From positions 10,869,856 to 10,933,855 of the forward strand of contig NZ_CP012159.1 of assembly GCF_001189295.1 (NCBI RefSeq): 64,000 nucleotides of DNA, given 5' to 3'. Position numbers and translations under genes: made by a program. Position 1 is the first letter of the stretch; each line of letters opens with the position of its first letter. The notes under the pieces were generated by a model, which had not been told where the DNA came from, made no database searches, and saw only the letters and a list, made by a program, of their open reading frames with translations. This document shows positions 60,844-64,000 of the stretch, piece by piece. The DNA is from Chondromyces crocatus (GTDB lineage Bacteria; Myxococcota_A; Polyangia; Polyangiales; Polyangiaceae).

Positions 60844-61782
60844 GTGGAACGACGAATCGCCTTCCTCACCTCCGACCAGGATCCCGAGCTGACGCCAGAC
60901 GATCAGCTCGCGGTCCACGCGCTCGAGCAGTTCGGCATCCGCGTCACGCCCCTGATCTGGGACACCCCCGAGGCCGCTCCCGAGCACGCTCGTCGCTTCG
61001 ACGCCCTCATCCTCCGCTCTTGCTGGGACTACCACCGCAAGACACGCGCCTTCTGCGCCTGGCTCGACGAGGTCGAGCGCCATCACCTGCCGCTCCTCAA
61101 CCTGCCCTCCGTCGCCCGCTGGAGCCTCGACAAGGTGTACCTCGACGCGCTCGCAACCCGAGGCGTCGCCATCCCCGCGACCCTCTGGCTCGACCCAGGG
61201 ACCCCGACGCCCCTCGCCGACGTCTTGCAGCACGGCGCCTTCACCTCCGGCGAGGTGGTGATCAAGCCCTCCATCTCCATGCTCGGTGAGGACACCTTTC
61301 GCGCCTCCCGAGCCGACGCCGCACAGCACGAGCCCGCGTTCCAGGCGCTGCTCCGCGAGCGCAAGCTCATGGTCCAGGCCTTCGTCCCGGAGATCCTCGA
61401 AGGGGGCGAGCTGTCCTTCATCTTCATCGACAACCGCTTCAGCCACGCCGTGCGCAAGCGCCCCCGCACCGGAGAGTTCAGGATCCACGCCGAGTACGGT
61501 GGCAAGCGTGAGCTCACGTTCCCCTCCGACGCCCTCGTGGCGCAGGCCCAGGCCGTGATCGACGCCGCTCGCGCGCTCAGCGGAAGCGACCCCGAAGGAC
61601 TGCTCTACGGCCGCGTGGACGGCATCGACGTCGCTGGCCGCCTCACCCTCGTCGAACTCGAGCTGATCGATCCCTTCCTGTTCCTCAACTACGCTCCCGG
61701 CGCTCCCGAACGCTTCGCCGCAGCGATCGCACGGCGCGTCCCTGCCCGCTCGAACGAACACGGACACGACAGGAGCGCCTGA
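60844..61782 (+). CDS. ATP-grasp (RimK/glutathione-synthase-like) protein
   Basis: 312 aa from GTG 60844 (VERRIAFLTSDQDPELTPDD); a GTG 39 bases upstream is possible. ATP-grasp layout: N-terminal alpha/beta part (RFDALILRSCWDYHRKTRAF), LNLPSVARWSLDKVYLDALA, then GEVVIKPSISMLGEDTFRAS (Lys for ATP), LMVQAFVPEILEGGELSFIF, and VDGIDVAGRLTLVELELIDP (metal-binding Glu) near the end. Likely joins a carboxylate to an amine or thiol; substrates unknown. Divergent from the lipoprotein pair. Confidence 0.86.
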   Translation: MERRIAFLTSDQDPELTPDDQLAVHALEQFGIRVTPLIWDTPEAAPEHARRFDALILRSCWDYHRKTRAFCAWLDEVERHHLPLLNLPSVARWSLDKVYLDALATRGVAIPATLWLDPGTPTPLADVLQHGAFTSGEVVIKPSISMLGEDTFRASRADAAQHEPAFQALLRERKLMVQAFVPEILEGGELSFIFIDNRFSHAVRKRPRTGEFRIHAEYGGKRELTFPSDALVAQAQAVIDAARALSGSDPEGLLYGRVDGIDVAGRLTLVELELIDPFLFLNYAPGAPERFAAAIARRVPARSNEHGHDRSA

Positions 61783-61864
61783 AGCTCCGCGGCGCGACAC
61801 GCCCCGGACCGCCGGTCCCCCGGCACCGCACCATCCGCCCCCCCGAAGTCGAGCCCCCCGTCGC

Positions 61865-63541
61865 TCAGGGGCCCCCGGGCACCGCGACCACCCGCACGTA
61901 GGCCCCGTCGGCGGGCGCATCCACGGCAGGCGCCTCCGTGCGCCCCAGCCAGACCACCGCGACCCGATCGCCGATCAGATCCACCTCGTACCGATCCTCC
62001 TCGACGAACACCCCGTCCACGGGCATCGCCGGCGCGACCACGGCCCCGGACTCCCCGTCCAGCCGCGCCATGAACAGCGGGTTCACCTCGCTGCTGCCGC
62101 TCGTGAAGAACACGAGCGGCGCGCCCTCCGCGGTGGTGATCGTCCGCGCGTGACCGGAGCGCAGACCATCGTCTCGCGACACCTGGGTCGGCTCACCGAT
62201 CGCGTTCCCGTACACGTCGTACCGCGCGTGAAAGATCCTCGCCCCGCTCGCCTCGTACGCATAGCTCCAGCGCCCCTCGGACCGGAGCGAGGCCAGGTGC
62301 CCCCGCACGCAGCCCGGGACCCCGGAGACGGGTGATCGGACATCGACGCGCACCTCGCCATCACCCGGCAACAGGACCCACCAGCAGCTCGGCGTGTTGA
62401 ACTCCACGCTGAACGCCGCACCAAAGGCCTGACCACTCCAGGCGACCGACATGAAGTTGCAGTCGTCCTGGCAGAACTGCCGGCTCTCCGGCGCCACACC
62501 CTCCACCGCGTCCCAGTCCTTCTCCACCACCTGCGGCGCAGGCACCCCTGGCTCGGCTTGCAGCAGCGTCCCGTAGACCCGCCCGCTCCAGGGCATCCCC
62601 CGCCCCACGAGCACGCGCATCCCCTCGACCTCCTGCGCGCTCCACGCAAACGGCGGCCCCTCTCCGGCGAGCGTCATGTACCGGAGCTCCTCCGTCATCA
62701 CGAAGAGCCCCAGCCGTTCCCCTGTCGAGCCCAGCCGATGCGCCTTCAGGGCGCCCCCCTCTGCCGCGAGCGTCTCCTCCGGTCCCCGCAACCCGAACTG
62801 CGGATCGAGCCCTCGCAGCACGATCGCCTCGCCATTCTCCCCACGCGCAGCCCAGGCCACCACGAACCGCTCCCCGTGGGCCACCACCTGGGGCGTCGAC
62901 AGCACATCGCTCGTCAACCGTACGGGCGGCTCCCCGCCCACGAGCACCCCCTCATCGCACGTCGTCGCGCACTGCTCCGGCGACACCTCCGCGCTCACGC
63001 AGTACCCCTTCACGCACGTCTGCTCCGCCGGGCAGTCCACACCCAAGCATGCGTCCCGCAGATCCACGCGCATCCGGAGCGCCTCTCCCGGCGAGAACCG
63101 GAGCTTTCGCCGCGCCAGGATGCAATCCGCGGGGATCGGCGTCTCCAGGCACCCCTCCACCGGCGCCGCCTCACGCCGCGTCGCCACCGCGTAGGCGAGC
63201 TGCTTGTCGTTCTGGTCCACCGGCGCGATCACCACATCGCCGACCCGACCGGCGGACAGGCATCCCCGGCTCGTCGCCGAAGGCGCTTGCTCCGCCAGGG
63301 TCGCGAGCTCGGGCGACACCGTGAGCGACACCTCCGCCTCCACCTCGCAGGCCACCTCCGTGTAGATGTCGACCGTGATCGCCGTCGGCGCCGCGCAGGC
63401 CCCCGCACCGATCAGTCCACCGAGCCCCAGCAACCCCCCCGTCGCACCCACCATCCGCACACGCCGCGCCCTCCCGACCCCCCTCCTCGGCCCCTCTTCA
63501 GCGCATCGCGCGCGCTCGTTTCTGAGCCTCCGCCTGGCCAT
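61865..63541 (-). CDS. Secreted lipoprotein with propeller-like region
   Basis: 558 aa; an internal ATG (residue 30, 63454) would give a shorter, more usual signal sequence (MVGATGGLLGLGGLIGAGAC). An early beta domain (about 50-160) is followed by a Cys-rich segment (CLGVDCPAEQTCVKGYCVSA..CATTC) as found in myxobacterial surface proteins, then repeated FVVAWAARG, FMSVAWSGQAFGAAF, LVFFTSGSSEV, VAVVWLGR strands that suggest a propeller. No enzyme motif. Outer membrane or surface location inferred. Confidence 0.83.
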   Translation of the reverse strand: MARRRLRNERARCAEEGPRRGVGRARRVRMVGATGGLLGLGGLIGAGACAAPTAITVDIYTEVACEVEAEVSLTVSPELATLAEQAPSATSRGCLSAGRVGDVVIAPVDQNDKQLAYAVATRREAAPVEGCLETPIPADCILARRKLRFSPGEALRMRVDLRDACLGVDCPAEQTCVKGYCVSAEVSPEQCATTCDEGVLVGGEPPVRLTSDVLSTPQVVAHGERFVVAWAARGENGEAIVLRGLDPQFGLRGPEETLAAEGGALKAHRLGSTGERLGLFVMTEELRYMTLAGEGPPFAWSAQEVEGMRVLVGRGMPWSGRVYGTLLQAEPGVPAPQVVEKDWDAVEGVAPESRQFCQDDCNFMSVAWSGQAFGAAFSVEFNTPSCWWVLLPGDGEVRVDVRSPVSGVPGCVRGHLASLRSEGRWSYAYEASGARIFHARYDVYGNAIGEPTQVSRDDGLRSGHARTITTAEGAPLVFFTSGSSEVNPLFMARLDGESGAVVAPAMPVDGVFVEEDRYEVDLIGDRVAVVWLGRTEAPAVDAPADGAYVRVVAVPGGP

Positions 63542-63587
63542 CCGGTCAGGCTAGGGGATGCAGCATCGCCTCGACAACCCGCACGAC

Positions 63588-64000
63588 CTAGGGCGCGCGA
63601 CGGACCTGGAGCGACTCGAAGAACCGCGTCGCCCGCACGTCGCTCTGCACATCCGGCCGCTGCGACGCCACCCCGAGGGCGATCATCCGGTCCCCCTGCA
63701 CCCGCACCCGGATGCAGAAATGATCGCCTTCATACCGATAGCGCCCGAGGATCTCCCAGCCGGGGATCCCCGCCACCTGCGTCGGCACGACCTGCTCGAT
63801 GCCCATCGGCGTCTTGCTTCGAAACTCGCGCCCCAGAAGCTCCAGCAGCTCGCGCGGAGCCTCAGCGCCGGGCTTCGCCCAGCCCGAAGAGGGCAACTTC
63901 CCGTGGACCAGCGTGAACACCACCCCCTCCTCGCCACCGAGGATCAAGGTGTTCCCGCGGATCCACCGATCTTCGTCCTCCTCCTCGCCATGGGGCAGCA
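63588..64000 (-). CDS. Hypothetical protein, 5' end outside window
   Basis: At least 137 codons, open to the right edge; the reading frame continues upstream of any internal start as PHGEEEDEDRWIRGNTLILG. A compact alpha/beta domain: GVVFTLVHGKLPSSG, RELLELLGREFRSKTP, EILGRYRYEGDHFCIRVRVQ and a C-terminal VRATRFFESLQV, the ending often seen in myxobacterial small domains of unknown function. No signal visible in the part shown. Confidence 0.65.
   Translation of the reverse strand, partial: LPHGEEEDEDRWIRGNTLILGGEEGVVFTLVHGKLPSSGWAKPGAEAPRELLELLGREFRSKTPMGIEQVVPTQVAGIPGWEILGRYRYEGDHFCIRVRVQGDRMIALGVASQRPDVQSDVRATRFFESLQVRRAP

Noticed and set aside
1-64000. rRNA, tRNA, insertion sequences or prophage
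   Set aside because: None of their characteristic sequences or genes were seen on either strand, though a single tRNA could be missed by eye.

Overview
The window is high-GC DNA with strong G/C third-codon bias. Its gene content is typical of a myxobacterium of the Sorangium/Polyangium/Chondromyces type: a MYXO-CTERM-like tail, a membrane-anchored Ser/Thr kinase with a proline-rich arm, TPR/PEGA proteins, MopE-like Cys motifs, many secreted lipoproteins and a Fe-S reductase with a membrane N-terminus. The taxon is inferred from these traits; no rRNA or tRNA gene was seen.

Layout. 0-9.96 kb: mixed genes, mostly on the minus strand (partial MmcQ/YjbR protein, O/P-type porin with a 15-bp repeat tract, HzsA-like dihaem secreted protein, DUF3224 protein, bestrophin channel, SRPBCC-NTF2 fusion and its ArsR regulator). 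A gene-poor stretch (6.4-7.6 kb) holds a 43-bp tandem repeat and a frameshifted relic. 10.07-20.84 kb: the most unusual locus, three adjacent large Clp-like double-AAA+ ATPases plus a TPR-like protein. The first two ATPases carry a coiled coil and a C-terminal region resembling the PCRF domain of peptide-chain release factors without the GGQ domain. The N-terminal AAA modules are degenerate while the C-terminal ones are intact, and two proteins have an LGF/VGF tripeptide where ClpA/ClpC carry the ClpP-docking loop.

20.85-27.89 kb: a sigma70-like promoter followed by a partial complex I operon, nuoABCDGHI, lacking nuoEF and nuoJKLMN; NuoH carries a large internal insertion. 28-31.4 kb: gatB, a Gly/Pro-rich membrane protein and a PlsC acyltransferase. 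31.5-34.9 kb: a hybrid histidine kinase whose phosphoacceptor His is replaced by Tyr. 35.2-39.2 kb: a kinase - TPR/PEGA - lipoprotein operon. 39.4-48.9 kb: a heterodisulfide-reductase-like Fe-S protein, a small Cys protein, a glucosaminidase-like protein, a BamA/TamA protein and a three-gene TPR/propeller/lipoprotein cluster.

49-57 kb: an NmrA-like reductase, a Cys-rich secreted peptide and a tightly overlapping malonate decarboxylase operon mdcABCDEGH (biotin-independent malonate to acetate + CO2), without a recognisable transporter. 57-64 kb: a Cys-rich lipoprotein, iron superoxide dismutase, a LysR regulator, a translationally coupled lipoprotein/ferritin-like pair, an ATP-grasp enzyme, a secreted propeller-like lipoprotein and a partial gene at the right edge.
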